Assembly (NCBI RefSeq): GCF_900107675.1
Contig: NZ_FNRI01000003.1
Location: 186,001-250,000, forward strand
DNA: 64,000 nt
From: Alistipes timonensis JC136
GTDB taxonomy: Bacteria > Bacteroidota > Bacteroidia > Bacteroidales > Rikenellaceae
Direction of reading: 5' to 3'
A program made the position numbers and the translations under genes. This document shows positions 9,061 through 18,426 of the stretch, piece by piece. The first letter of the stretch is position 1. Every line of letters starts with the position of its first letter. A model generated the notes under the pieces. That model worked only from the letters and a program-made list of their open reading frames with translations, was not told where the DNA came from and searched no databases.

Positions 9061-10194
9061 ATGAAGGGATTGTTCATCGTATTCCACGGATTCTCGGCCC
9101 ACAGCGGCATCTCGAAGAAGATCTTCGCCCAGTGCGAAGCCCTCCGGCGCAACGGCGCGGACATTGCGCTGTGTCACCTGGAGATCGACGCCGACGGCAC
9201 GCAGCGACGCATGGCGGGCGACGCCGTGATCCGCACGTTCGGGAGCGGTTTCCGCGCCAAGCTGCTCAAACGGATCTCCTACGCCGACATCACCGACTAC
9301 ATCCGCCGCGAAGGGGTCCGGTTCCTCTACATCCGCCACGACCTGAACGCCAATCCGCTGCTGGTCGGCTGGCTGCGCCGCGTGCGCCGGCTCGGGGTGC
9401 GCATCGCGCTCGAAATCCCCACCTACCCCTACGACGCGGAGTTCCGCGAGGCCGGAAGGAAAGAGAAAATCCAACTGCAGGTCGACCGGATGTTCCGCCG
9501 CAGCCTGGCCCGGCAGGTCGACCGCATCGTCACCTTTTCCGACGACGAAGAGATTTTCGGGCAGAAGACCGTCCGCATCTCCAACGGCATCGACTTCGGC
9601 ACGATACCCCTCAAAACCGAGGTGCACGCCATCGCCCGCGAGATGCGGCTGCTGGCTTTGGCCAACATCCACCCGTGGCACGGCTTCGACCGCGTGATCG
9701 AGGGGCTGAAAGCCTATTACGCCGCGCCGCACGACCGCATCGTGAAACTGCACATCGTGGGCGACGGCATGCCCGGCCTGATCGACGGTTACGCCCGCAG
9801 CATCGCGGCATACGGTCTCGGCGAATACGTCGAAATCACGGGACCCCGTTCGGGCGCGGCGCTCGACGCCGAATTCGCATGGTGCGACATGGGCGTGGCG
9901 AGCCTCGCCCGCCACCGCAACGGCATCGAGAGCCTCAAAAGCCTCAAAAACCGCGAATATGCCGCGCGGGGCATTCCGTTCGTCTACTCCGAGCGGGACA
10001 GCGACTTCGACGCGATGCCCTATGTTCTGAAAGCCCCCGCCGACGACTCACCGCTCGACATCGCGGCCCTCGCCGGCTGGCTCGACGCCGCGGACCGCAC
10101 CCCGGAGCACATCCGCAAAACGATCGAAGGCTCGCTCTCGTGGGAGCGGCAGATGCAAAAGGTAATGACCGAAATGAAAACCCTGACACCATGA
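9061..10194 (+). CDS. GT4-like glycosyltransferase
   Basis: A 377-residue GT-B-type protein. MKGLFIVFHGFSAHSGISKKIFAQ resembles the acceptor-domain start of GT4 enzymes, and RLLALANIHPWHGFDRVIEGL begins the donor domain. The usual EX7E is weak (GVASLARHRNGIESLKSLKNREYAARGIPFVYS), giving a shape seen in a subgroup of capsule glycosyltransferases. It begins 6 nt after the flippase stop and ends with an ATGA overlap with the next gene. Sugar specificity is unknown. Confidence 0.82.
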   Translation: MKGLFIVFHGFSAHSGISKKIFAQCEALRRNGADIALCHLEIDADGTQRRMAGDAVIRTFGSGFRAKLLKRISYADITDYIRREGVRFLYIRHDLNANPLLVGWLRRVRRLGVRIALEIPTYPYDAEFREAGRKEKIQLQVDRMFRRSLARQVDRIVTFSDDEEIFGQKTVRISNGIDFGTIPLKTEVHAIAREMRLLALANIHPWHGFDRVIEGLKAYYAAPHDRIVKLHIVGDGMPGLIDGYARSIAAYGLGEYVEITGPRSGAALDAEFAWCDMGVASLARHRNGIESLKSLKNREYAARGIPFVYSERDSDFDAMPYVLKAPADDSPLDIAALAGWLDAADRTPEHIRKTIEGSLSWERQMQKVMTEMKTLTP

Positions 10195-10937
10195 TTCCCA
10201 AGCAAATCCACCTCTGCTGGCTGAGCGGAGACCCCTATCCGGCCAAAATCGAGAAGTGTCTCGCAAGCTGGCAAAAGCACCTGCCCGACTACGAGGTCGT
10301 GCTCTGGGACACGAAACGCTTCGACCTGGAATCCTCCCCCTGGGTGAAGCAGGCTTTCGAGGCGAAGAAATACGCCTTCGCGGCCGACTACATCCGTTTC
10401 TACGCCCTCTACAACTACGGGGGCATCTACCTCGACTCGGACGTCGAGGTGCTCCGGAGTTTCGACCCGCTGCTCGGCCTGCCCTACTTCGCGGGGGCCG
10501 AGACCGCCGGGACCATCGAAGCCGCCGTGCTGGGCGCCGAGAAAGGATGCGACTGGGTGAAACAATGCCTCGACTACTACGAAGGGCGCCGGTTCGTCCG
10601 CGAGGACGGCTCGTACGATATCCGGATGCTCCCGGAGATCATGCAGGAGCAGATCCCGAAGCTGAAACCCATCGTGAAGGTGGAGGGAGGGCTCGAAGCC
10701 CTGAAACGCAAGGACCTCGACGAGGCGGTCTGCATCCTGCCGCGGGAGTACTTCTCGCCCAAGGTCTTCGACTCGCGCAAAGTGGAGCTCACGCCCGACA
10801 CCTACGCCATCCACCACTACCAGAACTCGTGGTTCTCGCCCAAGGCTTTTGCCTACTACCGGGTCCGGACCTTTTTCGTCAACCTCTTCGGATACCGCTT
10901 CGTCCGCAGCGTCGAACGGCTCATCCGCCGCAAATAA
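10191..10937 (+). CDS. Glycosyltransferase family 32 (DXD capsular sugar transferase)
   Basis: A 248-residue protein starting MIPKQIHLCWLSGDPYP, the hallmark of GT32 sugar transferases. FAADYIRFYALYNYGGIYLDSDVEVL contains the DXD metal site (DSD, 82-84) that binds the nucleotide sugar. The C-terminal half ends with the conserved IHHYQNSWFS segment. It probably adds a hexose or HexNAc to the repeat unit. The ATG overlaps the previous stop (ATGA). Confidence 0.9.
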   Translation: MIPKQIHLCWLSGDPYPAKIEKCLASWQKHLPDYEVVLWDTKRFDLESSPWVKQAFEAKKYAFAADYIRFYALYNYGGIYLDSDVEVLRSFDPLLGLPYFAGAETAGTIEAAVLGAEKGCDWVKQCLDYYEGRRFVREDGSYDIRMLPEIMQEQIPKLKPIVKVEGGLEALKRKDLDEAVCILPREYFSPKVFDSRKVELTPDTYAIHHYQNSWFSPKAFAYYRVRTFFVNLFGYRFVRSVERLIRRK

Positions 10938-10947
10938 CCCGAAGTCC

Positions 10948-12120
10948 ATGACTGTCACAGCTATCCTTTTCTGGGCCTGCGTCCTGTTGGTCGTCTACAC
11001 CTACGTCGGATACGGCCTCCTGCTGGCCGCGCTGGTGAAGCTCCGCGAAGCCCTGTGCCCCGCCAAACGGCATCCCGTTCCGGCCGAAACGGCCGAAGCG
11101 ACGCTGCTGATCGCCGCCTGGAACGAGCAGGAGATCGTGGCGGAGAAGATGGAAAACTGCCGGGCGCTGAAATACCCGGCCGGAAAACTGCACATCGCCT
11201 GGGTGACCGACGGTTCGACCGACCGCACGCCCAAACTGCTGGCGGCATATCCCGAAGTCACGGTGCTCCACGACGCCCGGCGCGGCGGCAAGACCGCGGC
11301 CCTGAACCGGGCGCTGGAACATATCCACACCCCGATCGTGATCTTCACCGACGCCAACACGATGCTCAACCCCGAAGCCGTGGAGGAGATCGTGCGCTGT
11401 TTCGACGACCCCAAGGTCGGATGTGTCGCGGGCGAGAAGCGCGTGGCCGCCGCGGAGGGCTCGGGAGCCGCCGCGACCGAAGGGGCCTACTGGAAATACG
11501 AATCGAAACTCAAAGAGCTCGACTACCGCCTCCACTCGGCCGTGGGAGCCGCCGGAGAGCTGTTCGCCGTGCGGCGCGAACTGTGGCGGACAATGCCCGA
11601 AGATACGCTGCTCGACGATTTCGTCTGTTCGATGCTCATCGCCGCCGACGGCTACAAGATCGCCTACTGCAAGGAGGCATATGCCCTGGAGACCCCCTCG
11701 GCCGACATGACCGAGGAGGGCAAACGCAAACGCCGCATCGCGGCGGGCGGGCTGCAGTCGGTATGGCGTCTACGCAAATTATTAAATCCCTTCCGCTACG
11801 GCGTGCTGTGGTTCCAGTACGTCTCGCACCGCGTACTGCGGTGGACCGTCACTCCCGTCGCGCTTGCGGCGCTCGTGCCGCTCAACATCGCCCTGTTATG
11901 GTCGGGCCATCCGCAGCTCTACGCCATGATACTGGCCCTGCAGGCGCTCTTCTACCTCACGGCCGCCGCCGGATGGATACGCGAACGCCGCGGCCGGCAG
12001 GGAGGCTTGCTCTCGGTGCCCTACTACTTCCTTTTCATGAACCTCAACGTCTTCCGCGGGGCCTGGTACCTGGCGACCCACCGGGGCCGCGGGGCCTGGG
12101 AAAAGGCACGGCGCGCCTGA
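10948..12120 (+). CDS. Membrane glycosyltransferase family 2
   Basis: A 390-residue GT2 enzyme with an N-terminal transmembrane helix (about 3-25), a GT-A domain (TLLIAAWNEQEIVAEKMENC, FTDANTMLN as the DXD-type site, DTLLDDFVCSM as the acidic catalytic region) and three or so C-terminal helices. The frame is open from 10849, but the ATG at 10948 was chosen because it begins with the membrane helix and follows the GT32 stop by 10 nt; the longer form would add 33 low-complexity residues over coding sequence. It is the last gene of the visible exopolysaccharide operon. Confidence 0.88.
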   Translation: MTVTAILFWACVLLVVYTYVGYGLLLAALVKLREALCPAKRHPVPAETAEATLLIAAWNEQEIVAEKMENCRALKYPAGKLHIAWVTDGSTDRTPKLLAAYPEVTVLHDARRGGKTAALNRALEHIHTPIVIFTDANTMLNPEAVEEIVRCFDDPKVGCVAGEKRVAAAEGSGAAATEGAYWKYESKLKELDYRLHSAVGAAGELFAVRRELWRTMPEDTLLDDFVCSMLIAADGYKIAYCKEAYALETPSADMTEEGKRKRRIAAGGLQSVWRLRKLLNPFRYGVLWFQYVSHRVLRWTVTPVALAALVPLNIALLWSGHPQLYAMILALQALFYLTAAAGWIRERRGRQGGLLSVPYYFLFMNLNVFRGAWYLATHRGRGAWEKARRA

Positions 12121-12122
12121 CG

Positions 12123-12154
12123 TTTGCACATCTGCGGATTTTTTATTAGATTTG
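12123..12154 (+). promoter_or_regulatory. Bacteroidetes promoter for the receiver-kinase gene
   Basis: TTTG at 12123-12126 and TAGATTTG at 12147-12154 match the -33 and -7 (TAnnTTTG) elements with a 20-nt spacer. The box lies inside the open frame that would start at 12124, which supports the ATG at 12178 as the true start and separates this gene from the operon upstream. Confidence 0.7.
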
Positions 12155-12177
12155 TTTACCATAAACTGCTGATTTCC

Positions 12178-13344
12178 ATGAAAAACATCGCCATAAAGCC
12201 CGAAGATTACACCATTCTGGCAGTCGACGACATCGCCACGAACATCATGCTGCTGAAAGCCGTGCTGAGCCGGGCGAAGTACAAGATCGTCACCGCTTCG
12301 GGCGGGTTCGAAGCGCTGGAAAAGGTCGCGGAGGTGAACCCCGACCTGATCCTGCTGGACATCATGATGCCCGACATGGACGGATACGAGGTGCTGAAGC
12401 GGCTCAAGGCGGACCCGGCGCACGAGGATATTCCGGTGATCTTCCTCACGGCGCTGCACAATCCCGAGGATATCGTCAAAGGATTCAAATTCGGGGCCAG
12501 CGACTACATTTCCAAGCCGTTCAACCACGAAGAGCTCATCACCCGCGTGGCGCACCACATCTACCTGGCCGCCGCGCAGCGGACCATCATGCAGCAGCGC
12601 GACGAACTGCAGGCGACGGTCGAAGCCCGCGACAAGATGTATTCGGTGATCGCCCACGACCTCCGGTCGCCGATCGGCACGCTGAAGATGGTTTTCAACA
12701 TGCTCTCGATCAACCTCACGGCCGACCAGATCGGCGAGGACAGTTTCGAGATGATCTCCATGGGCAACAACATCACCGAGAGCACGTTCATGCTGCTGGA
12801 CAACCTGCTGAAATGGACCAAGAGCCAGATCGGACGCATGAACACGGTGTTCCAGGAGGTCGACATTTCGGAAGTGGTGCTTTTCGCCAGCAAGATGTCC
12901 GACGTGGTGGCGCAGGTGAAGAATATCGAGGTCGAATACGACATTCCGGAGGCGATCACGGTCAGCTGCGACGTGGACATGGTCAAAACGATCATGCGCA
13001 ACCTGATGTCCAACGCCATCAAATACAGCCAGGAGGGCGGCAAGATCGTGGTTTCGGTCCGCGAAACGCCCACGCACGCCGCAATCTCGGTGCGCGACAA
13101 CGGCATCGGCATCAAAGAGGAGGACATTCCCAAACTGCTCAACCCCGAGACCCACTACACCACCTACGGCACGAAGAACGAGGAGGGGTCGGGACTGGGA
13201 CTGCAACTGGTGCAGGACCTCACGCACCGCAACGGCGGCACCCTGACCATCGAGTCGAAAGAGGGCGAAGGTTCGACCTTCACCTTCACCATCGCCAAGG
13301 AGCAGCCCGAACAGGGGCCGGGCAAGGACGAAGCTACCGCCTGA
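12178..13344 (+). CDS. Receiver-first histidine kinase (hybrid response regulator/kinase)
   Basis: A 388-residue cytoplasmic signalling protein. The N-terminal receiver domain (about 11-130) has phospho-acceptor D61 in LILLDIMMPDMDG and the conserved lysine K113. A coiled region leads to a HisKA dimerisation helix with H160 (SVIAHDLRSPIGTLK) and a HATPase domain (MRNLMSNAIKYS, VRDNGIGI, GSGLGLQLV). The domain order receiver-then-kinase is the reverse of a classic hybrid kinase, and no membrane or input domain is present, so it should relay signals from another kinase. No partner is adjacent. The stop overlaps the convergent gene by 11 nt. Confidence 0.9.
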   Translation: MKNIAIKPEDYTILAVDDIATNIMLLKAVLSRAKYKIVTASGGFEALEKVAEVNPDLILLDIMMPDMDGYEVLKRLKADPAHEDIPVIFLTALHNPEDIVKGFKFGASDYISKPFNHEELITRVAHHIYLAAAQRTIMQQRDELQATVEARDKMYSVIAHDLRSPIGTLKMVFNMLSINLTADQIGEDSFEMISMGNNITESTFMLLDNLLKWTKSQIGRMNTVFQEVDISEVVLFASKMSDVVAQVKNIEVEYDIPEAITVSCDVDMVKTIMRNLMSNAIKYSQEGGKIVVSVRETPTHAAISVRDNGIGIKEEDIPKLLNPETHYTTYGTKNEEGSGLGLQLVQDLTHRNGGTLTIESKEGEGSTFTFTIAKEQPEQGPGKDEATA

Positions 13345-14380
13345 GCTGCAGCTCGGCGATGACGGCCTTGTGGTCGCTCACATCATCCTGCGGCATGTAG
13401 TAACCTACGCCCGCAAACCGGTTGTCATAGAAGATATAGTCGATTCGCAGCACGCCGCCCAGATAGCGGAACGTGCCGCCGAATCCGTTGCCGACAGCCC
13501 GGAACCCGTCGGTCATGCCGCCTTTCAACTGGCGGTAGGTATAGGACGAGGGTGTGTCGTTGAAGTCCCCGGCCACGATGACCGGGTAGCGCGTGGAGTC
13601 GATCACCGTGCGGATTTCGCGGACCTGCTGTGCACGGATACGGCTGTTGCGTTCCAATTCGCCGATCACCCGCTCGACCGGGACATCGCGGTCGTGATCC
13701 TTGCGGAAACGGTGCCGGAGACTCGAAATGCCCGACGTCTGCAAGTGCACCGAGAAAATGCGCACCGTGTCGCCGCCGATCTTCACGTCGGCCTGCAGGT
13801 AATCGTTGCCCGAACCGGGGAAGCGGACATAGCGGTGGCCGACAATCGGGAAACGGCTCAGGATGGCCTGCCCCTCCTGATGGATGAACCAGGGCATGTG
13901 CGAGGCGAAAAGCTTCGCGATGCTGTCGGGCGGGAACGTCCGGTCGTCGATGAACTCCTGCAGGCATACCACATCGACCTTTTCGCGCTTCATCAGCGAC
14001 GCGATGCCGTAGCCGGTGACCGAGGTCGGGCCGAGGCGGCGGAAACCATAGGCGTTGAGCGTCGCCACACGGATGTCATGGGGCCCCTTGCTGTCGAAAT
14101 CGGGCAGCTGGACCATCGCTGAGATATAGCCCAGGTTGAGCGCCAGTGCCGCAACGGGCATCAGCGCCACGCCCCACTGACGGCGGAAAAGCCACCAGAT
14201 AAGCGCCGCGAAGTTCAGCAGCAGGATAACGGGCATCAACAGTGCGATCGAAGCCCAGAAATTCCCGGCCTCGGGCGAAATGAACGAAGAACGCCAGCTC
14301 AACACGGCTGCGGCCAGCAACAACGCAGTAAAGGTCACTGCGAGACCCTTTAATAAATAAGATACAGCTTTTCGGCCCAT
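13334..14380 (-). CDS. Membrane-bound endonuclease/exonuclease/phosphatase family protein
   Basis: A 348-residue protein with three N-terminal membrane helices (about 12-28, 43-64, 71-90) followed by an EEP-fold catalytic domain. All expected active-site residues are visible: N109 (TLNAYGF), E142 (CLQEF), H212 (SVHLQTSG), D272 and N274 (AGDFNDTP), D336 and H337 (SDHKAV). The catalytic domain should face the periplasm or cytoplasm depending on topology. Family members cleave nucleic acids, phosphoinositides or sphingolipids; the substrate here cannot be told. It is monocistronic and convergent with the kinase gene (11-nt overlap). Confidence 0.85.
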   Translation of the reverse strand: MGRKAVSYLLKGLAVTFTALLLAAAVLSWRSSFISPEAGNFWASIALLMPVILLLNFAALIWWLFRRQWGVALMPVAALALNLGYISAMVQLPDFDSKGPHDIRVATLNAYGFRRLGPTSVTGYGIASLMKREKVDVVCLQEFIDDRTFPPDSIAKLFASHMPWFIHQEGQAILSRFPIVGHRYVRFPGSGNDYLQADVKIGGDTVRIFSVHLQTSGISSLRHRFRKDHDRDVPVERVIGELERNSRIRAQQVREIRTVIDSTRYPVIVAGDFNDTPSSYTYRQLKGGMTDGFRAVGNGFGGTFRYLGGVLRIDYIFYDNRFAGVGYYMPQDDVSDHKAVIAELQLRR

Positions 14381-14449
14381 AAAGTATGTTATTTCGACCT
14401 AATTTGTTTATTTAATTGACAAAGATAGTTCATTTTTAAATAATAATCC

Positions 14450-14457
14450 TACCTTTG
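14450..14457 (+). promoter_or_regulatory. -7 box for the UDP-glucuronate decarboxylase gene
   Basis: TACCTTTG matches TAnnTTTG and lies 30 nt before the ATG at 14488, in the AT-rich gap between divergent genes. No good -33 TTTG is seen at the right distance. Confidence 0.55.
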
Positions 14458-14487
14458 TGCGTCTGAATCAAACTTCTTCACCTGAGA

Positions 14488-15447
14488 ATGAAGCGAATAT
14501 TAATATCGGGCGGCGCCGGATTCATCGGCTCGCACCTGTGCGAGAGACTGCTGGCGGAAGGGAACGACATCATCTGTCTCGACAACTATTTCACCGGTCA
14601 CAAAAGCAATATCCGGCACCTGCTGCCGCACCCCAATTTCGAGGTGATCCGCCACGACATCATCTACCCCTACATGGCCGAGGTCGAGGAGATCTACAAC
14701 CTCGCCTGTCCCGCTTCACCGATCTACTACCAGCACGATCCGATCAAAACCACCCAGACGTCGGTGATCGGAGCGATCAACATGCTGGGCATGGCCAAAT
14801 ACAACCGGGCCAAAATCCTCCAGGCTTCGACTTCGGAGGTTTACGGCGACCCGCTGATCCATCCCCAGCGCGAGGATTATTGGGGCCACGTCAATCCGCT
14901 GGGCATCCGCTCGTGCTACGACGAGGGCAAGCGCTGCGCCGAATCGCTCTTCATGAGCTACTACCGCGAACACGGCATCCCCGTGAAGATCATCCGCATC
15001 TTCAACACCTACGGCCCGAAAATGGACATCAACGACGGCCGTGTGGTTTCGAATTTCATCGTCCAGGCGCTTCGCGGCGACAACATCACGATCTACGGCG
15101 ACGGCGGGCAGACCCGCTCGTTCCAATACATCGACGACATGGTCGAAGGCATGATGCGCATGATGAACAACACGCCCGACAACTTCACCGGACCGGTGAA
15201 CATCGGCAACCCGAACGAATTCACCATCGCCGAACTGGCCCGCGAGGTGATCTCGCTGACGGGTACGCGATCGAAAATCGTCCACCTGCCCCTACCGGCC
15301 GACGACCCCCAGCAGCGGCAGCCCGACATCTCGCTCGCCCGCAACATGCTCGACGGCTGGGAGCCGAAAATCCAGCTGCGGGACGGTCTTCGGAAGACGA
15401 TCGCCTACTTCGAAGAGGTGCTTTCGCGGGGAGGAATCCGGCGCTGA
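14488..15447 (+). CDS. UDP-glucuronate decarboxylase (UDP-xylose synthase, SDR family)
   Basis: A 319-residue extended SDR enzyme. GGAGFIG (8-14) binds NAD. ASTSEVYGDP contains the UXS-type glutamate E117, and CYDEGKR carries catalytic Y144 and K148; the C-Y-D-E-G-K-R string and IRIFNTYGPKM are typical of UXS. It converts UDP-glucuronate to UDP-xylose via a 4-keto intermediate, in the cytosol. Being close to the exopolysaccharide operon, it may supply a pentose donor, although it has its own promoter. A role as a related UDP-sugar epimerase is less likely because of the YDEGK signature. Confidence 0.9.
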   Translation: MKRILISGGAGFIGSHLCERLLAEGNDIICLDNYFTGHKSNIRHLLPHPNFEVIRHDIIYPYMAEVEEIYNLACPASPIYYQHDPIKTTQTSVIGAINMLGMAKYNRAKILQASTSEVYGDPLIHPQREDYWGHVNPLGIRSCYDEGKRCAESLFMSYYREHGIPVKIIRIFNTYGPKMDINDGRVVSNFIVQALRGDNITIYGDGGQTRSFQYIDDMVEGMMRMMNNTPDNFTGPVNIGNPNEFTIAELAREVISLTGTRSKIVHLPLPADDPQQRQPDISLARNMLDGWEPKIQLRDGLRKTIAYFEEVLSRGGIRR

Positions 15448-15745
15448 GACCACCCGACAGATGCAAAAATACGGCCATCATCGTTCAAAAGACAACGAAT
15501 TCCGTTCAGCGGATCAAAGTTGACCGTACCTGCCCCGACAATCTTTTTATCATATCAACTGGCCGAAAAATAATCGTTTCGGTCACTTCGCATGTTGCAA
15601 AATCGAATCGTTTTCAATATATTTGTCATCGACCTTTTCGTCAAAGGAAACAAATTACAATGCAAAATGGCTTTTTCTCCGATAAATTGAAACTCAAAAG
15701 CTCGATCAGATTATAAAAACTCCCAAAATTCCCAAATTTATTTAC
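15448..15745. other. AT-rich intergenic region, 298 nt
   Basis: No credible gene is seen. The region holds one full promoter (15595-15625), leaving an untranslated leader of about 110 nt before the protease gene. The leader contains the short direct repeat TCCCAAAA/TTCCCAAAT just before the start. No clear terminator hairpin for the decarboxylase gene was found. Confidence 0.6.
15595..15625 (+). promoter_or_regulatory. Promoter for the protease/SusCD locus
   Basis: TTG at 15595-15597 and TATATTTG at 15618-15625 are spaced by 20 nt, a full match to the Bacteroidetes -33/-7 pattern. It is the only strong promoter seen upstream of the zinc protease and SusC-SusD genes. Confidence 0.65.
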
Positions 15746-18418
15746 ATGCGTCCATTTTCCAAATTCTGTGTCCTGCTGTTCACGGCAGGATTGCTTGCAG
15801 TTCCGGCGTCAGGAACGGCGGCATCCAAATCAAAATCCAAAAAGAAAAAAACGAAGACAGAGGCGGTCTCGAAACCCAAGGTCGACAAATACACCAAGAT
15901 GTTTGTCAACGACAAGTCGTGTGAAACGGCCCAGGGACCCTTTCTGACACTGCACAAGCTCAAAGGCAAACTCTACGCCGAGGTTCCCCTCAAAACGATC
16001 GGCCGCGAAATGCTCATCGCTTCGACCATCTCCGAAGCCAGCGACACCAACCTGGGAACCATCGGTTACAAACCGAAGGACCCCATTCACGTCAAGTTCA
16101 CGCGGATCGACACCACGCTCTACCTCTCCGAGGCCCCCGTACCCCCGCTCTACGACAAGAACGACCCCCACATGACCAAGGCCATCAGCCGCAGCACGCT
16201 GCCGGCCATCATCACGTCGTTCAATTTCATCTGCTACAACCGGGACAGTTCGGCCGTAGTGGTGGACATGACCAAGTTCTTCGCCGGGGACAACGCCCAG
16301 CTGGCTCCCATGAGCAACAGCAACAACGGCCTGATAAGCATCACCGGAAAATTCAAGAGCGACGGATCGGCCATCGACCAGATCAAGGCGTTCGAGGACA
16401 ACGTCACGATCAAGTCGTACCTCTCCTACTCGGTATCGGCCAGCCTGCTGGGTCTGGTGCAGCTCAAAAAGGACGAGCCGATGACCATGAAGGTGACGCG
16501 CACGATCCTGCTGCTGCCCGAGGAGTCGATGCGGCCGCGTCTGGCCGACGACCGGATCGGCATCTTCCTGACCGGCCTGTCGCGCATCGACGGCAAAAAA
16601 GAGACCATCGAGGACTTCTCTGTCATCAACCGCTGGGACCTCCAGCCCAAAGATGTGGAGGCGTGGAAACGCGGTGAACTCGTGGAACCGGTCAAGCCGA
16701 TCGTCTTCTACCTCGACGACGCATTCCCCGCGCTGTGGCGCGAACCGATCCGCCGCGGCGTCCTGCGCTGGAACAAGGCCTTCGAGAAGATCGGGTTCAA
16801 AAACGTCATGCACATCGAGGATTTCCCGAAAGACAATCCCGATTTCGACCCCGACAACCTGAAATACTCCTGCATCCGCTATGTCCCGGCGGCCGTGGCC
16901 AACGCCATGGGCCCCTCGTGGGTCGATCCGCGCTCGGGCGAGATCATCAATGCCTCGGTGCTGATGTACAACGACGTGGTGCGGCTGGCCAATACGTGGC
17001 GATTCGTGCAGACTTCGCAGGTCGACGAGCGCGTGCGCGGCAAGGAGCTGCCCGACGACGTTTTCCAGGAGACGCTGGAATACATCCTCGCCCATGAGAT
17101 CGGACACACGCTGGGCCTGATGCACAACATGGCGGCATCGAGCGCATTCCCCGTGGACTCGCTGCGCAGCGCCTCGTTCACGCAGAAGCACGGCACCACG
17201 CCCTCGATCATGGACTACGCGCGTTTCAACTACGTGGCGCAGCCCGGCGACCGGGGCGTGAAGGTGACTCCGCCGGACCTCGGTCCCTACGACGAATACG
17301 TCATCAAATACGCCTATACGCCGCTGCCCGACAAGAAAGACCTGTTCGACGAGGAGAAAACCATCCGCGGATGGATCGACGAAAAGGTCGGCGACCCAAT
17401 CTACCGCTACGGCCGGCAGCAGCTCATCGCACGCTACGACCCGACCGCCCTGGAGGAGGACCTCGGCGACGACGCCATGAAGGCCGGCGACTACGGCATC
17501 GCCAACCTGAAATACATCCTCTCGCACATGGAGGAGTGGATTTCCGACGAGGAGGACCCCGACTTGTCGAAGCGCATCCGGCTCTATGAATCGATCGCCG
17601 GACAATTCGCCCGTTACGTCAACGCCGCAATGCTCAACGTGGGCGGCATCTACCTCAAACAGGTGAACAGCAACACGGCCGGAGGTCCTCAGGCCATCGC
17701 CGTACCGAAAGAGCGCCAGCGCGCCGCGCTGAAATGGGTGCTTGCCAAGATGAAGGATTCGTCGTGGCTCGAACAGCCCGCACTGACCGAAAAACTGCCG
17801 CTGCACGTGGACCTTTCGTCCATCCTGCGCTTCAACTTCTGCCGTGCGTTCTTTACCTATTACAAGAACGTCATGCTCTCGTCCCACATCTCGGACAACC
17901 CCTACACTCCGCAGGAGTATATGAACGACCTCTACGACATCATCTTCGAGAACACGGTCAAGGGCCGTTCGCTGTCGCCGTCGGAGCGGCTCATCCAGCG
18001 GATGTTCGTCGATGCGGCCGCTGACGTCGCCGCCAGCGAGGCCAAACGTATGAAGTTGGGCGGCATCGCCGAAGCCTATGCGCCTTCGGTGGACGAGATC
18101 GCCCTGCTGGGACTGGACGACACCGGCCTGGTGGAGCGCTACCTCACCCCGCTGCGCGAAGCCGAGGAGGAGCACGGCAAAGGTTTCGTGGCGTCGAAAC
18201 TCTGGAATGCCGACGCGCTGTCGCACGGCTACGGCTGGCAGTACAACGTCCAGCTGCGGTCGATCGACGAGTCGCGCGCCTTGTTCGTCAATGTCAACGA
18301 CCGCATACTGAAACTGCTGCGTTCGCGCGTAAAGAGCGCCTCGGGTGAGACCCGGGCCCACTACCAGGGCATGATCTACGTGCTCGAACGCAGTCTGTTC
18401 CCGTCACAGAAAAACTAA
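15746..18418 (+). CDS. Exported zinc-dependent metalloprotease (DUF5117/DUF5118/DUF4953 type)
   Basis: An 890-residue protein with a signal peptide (about 1-25) and then a lysine-rich linker. The central HEIGHTLGLMHN (450-461) is a metzincin-type HExxHxxGxxH site with zinc ligands H450, H454, H460 and catalytic E451, and SIMDYARFNYV is the likely Met-turn. The N-terminal half matches the DUF5118/DUF5117 regions that precede this catalytic domain in Bacteroidetes. It should act in the periplasm or at the cell surface. It lies just upstream of SusC/SusD, suggesting it cuts a protein substrate whose fragments are imported, or processes imported peptides. Confidence 0.88.
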   Translation: MRPFSKFCVLLFTAGLLAVPASGTAASKSKSKKKKTKTEAVSKPKVDKYTKMFVNDKSCETAQGPFLTLHKLKGKLYAEVPLKTIGREMLIASTISEASDTNLGTIGYKPKDPIHVKFTRIDTTLYLSEAPVPPLYDKNDPHMTKAISRSTLPAIITSFNFICYNRDSSAVVVDMTKFFAGDNAQLAPMSNSNNGLISITGKFKSDGSAIDQIKAFEDNVTIKSYLSYSVSASLLGLVQLKKDEPMTMKVTRTILLLPEESMRPRLADDRIGIFLTGLSRIDGKKETIEDFSVINRWDLQPKDVEAWKRGELVEPVKPIVFYLDDAFPALWREPIRRGVLRWNKAFEKIGFKNVMHIEDFPKDNPDFDPDNLKYSCIRYVPAAVANAMGPSWVDPRSGEIINASVLMYNDVVRLANTWRFVQTSQVDERVRGKELPDDVFQETLEYILAHEIGHTLGLMHNMAASSAFPVDSLRSASFTQKHGTTPSIMDYARFNYVAQPGDRGVKVTPPDLGPYDEYVIKYAYTPLPDKKDLFDEEKTIRGWIDEKVGDPIYRYGRQQLIARYDPTALEEDLGDDAMKAGDYGIANLKYILSHMEEWISDEEDPDLSKRIRLYESIAGQFARYVNAAMLNVGGIYLKQVNSNTAGGPQAIAVPKERQRAALKWVLAKMKDSSWLEQPALTEKLPLHVDLSSILRFNFCRAFFTYYKNVMLSSHISDNPYTPQEYMNDLYDIIFENTVKGRSLSPSERLIQRMFVDAAADVAASEAKRMKLGGIAEAYAPSVDEIALLGLDDTGLVERYLTPLREAEEEHGKGFVASKLWNADALSHGYGWQYNVQLRSIDESRALFVNVNDRILKLLRSRVKSASGETRAHYQGMIYVLERSLFPSQKN

Positions 18419-18426
18419 GAACCCGG

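Noticed and set aside
15830..18361. 843-codon open frame on the minus strand across the zinc protease gene
   Set aside because: It mirrors the real gene's codon phase, has no recognisable domain, and is rich in Val, Arg, Gly and His as expected of the reverse of a GC-rich gene.
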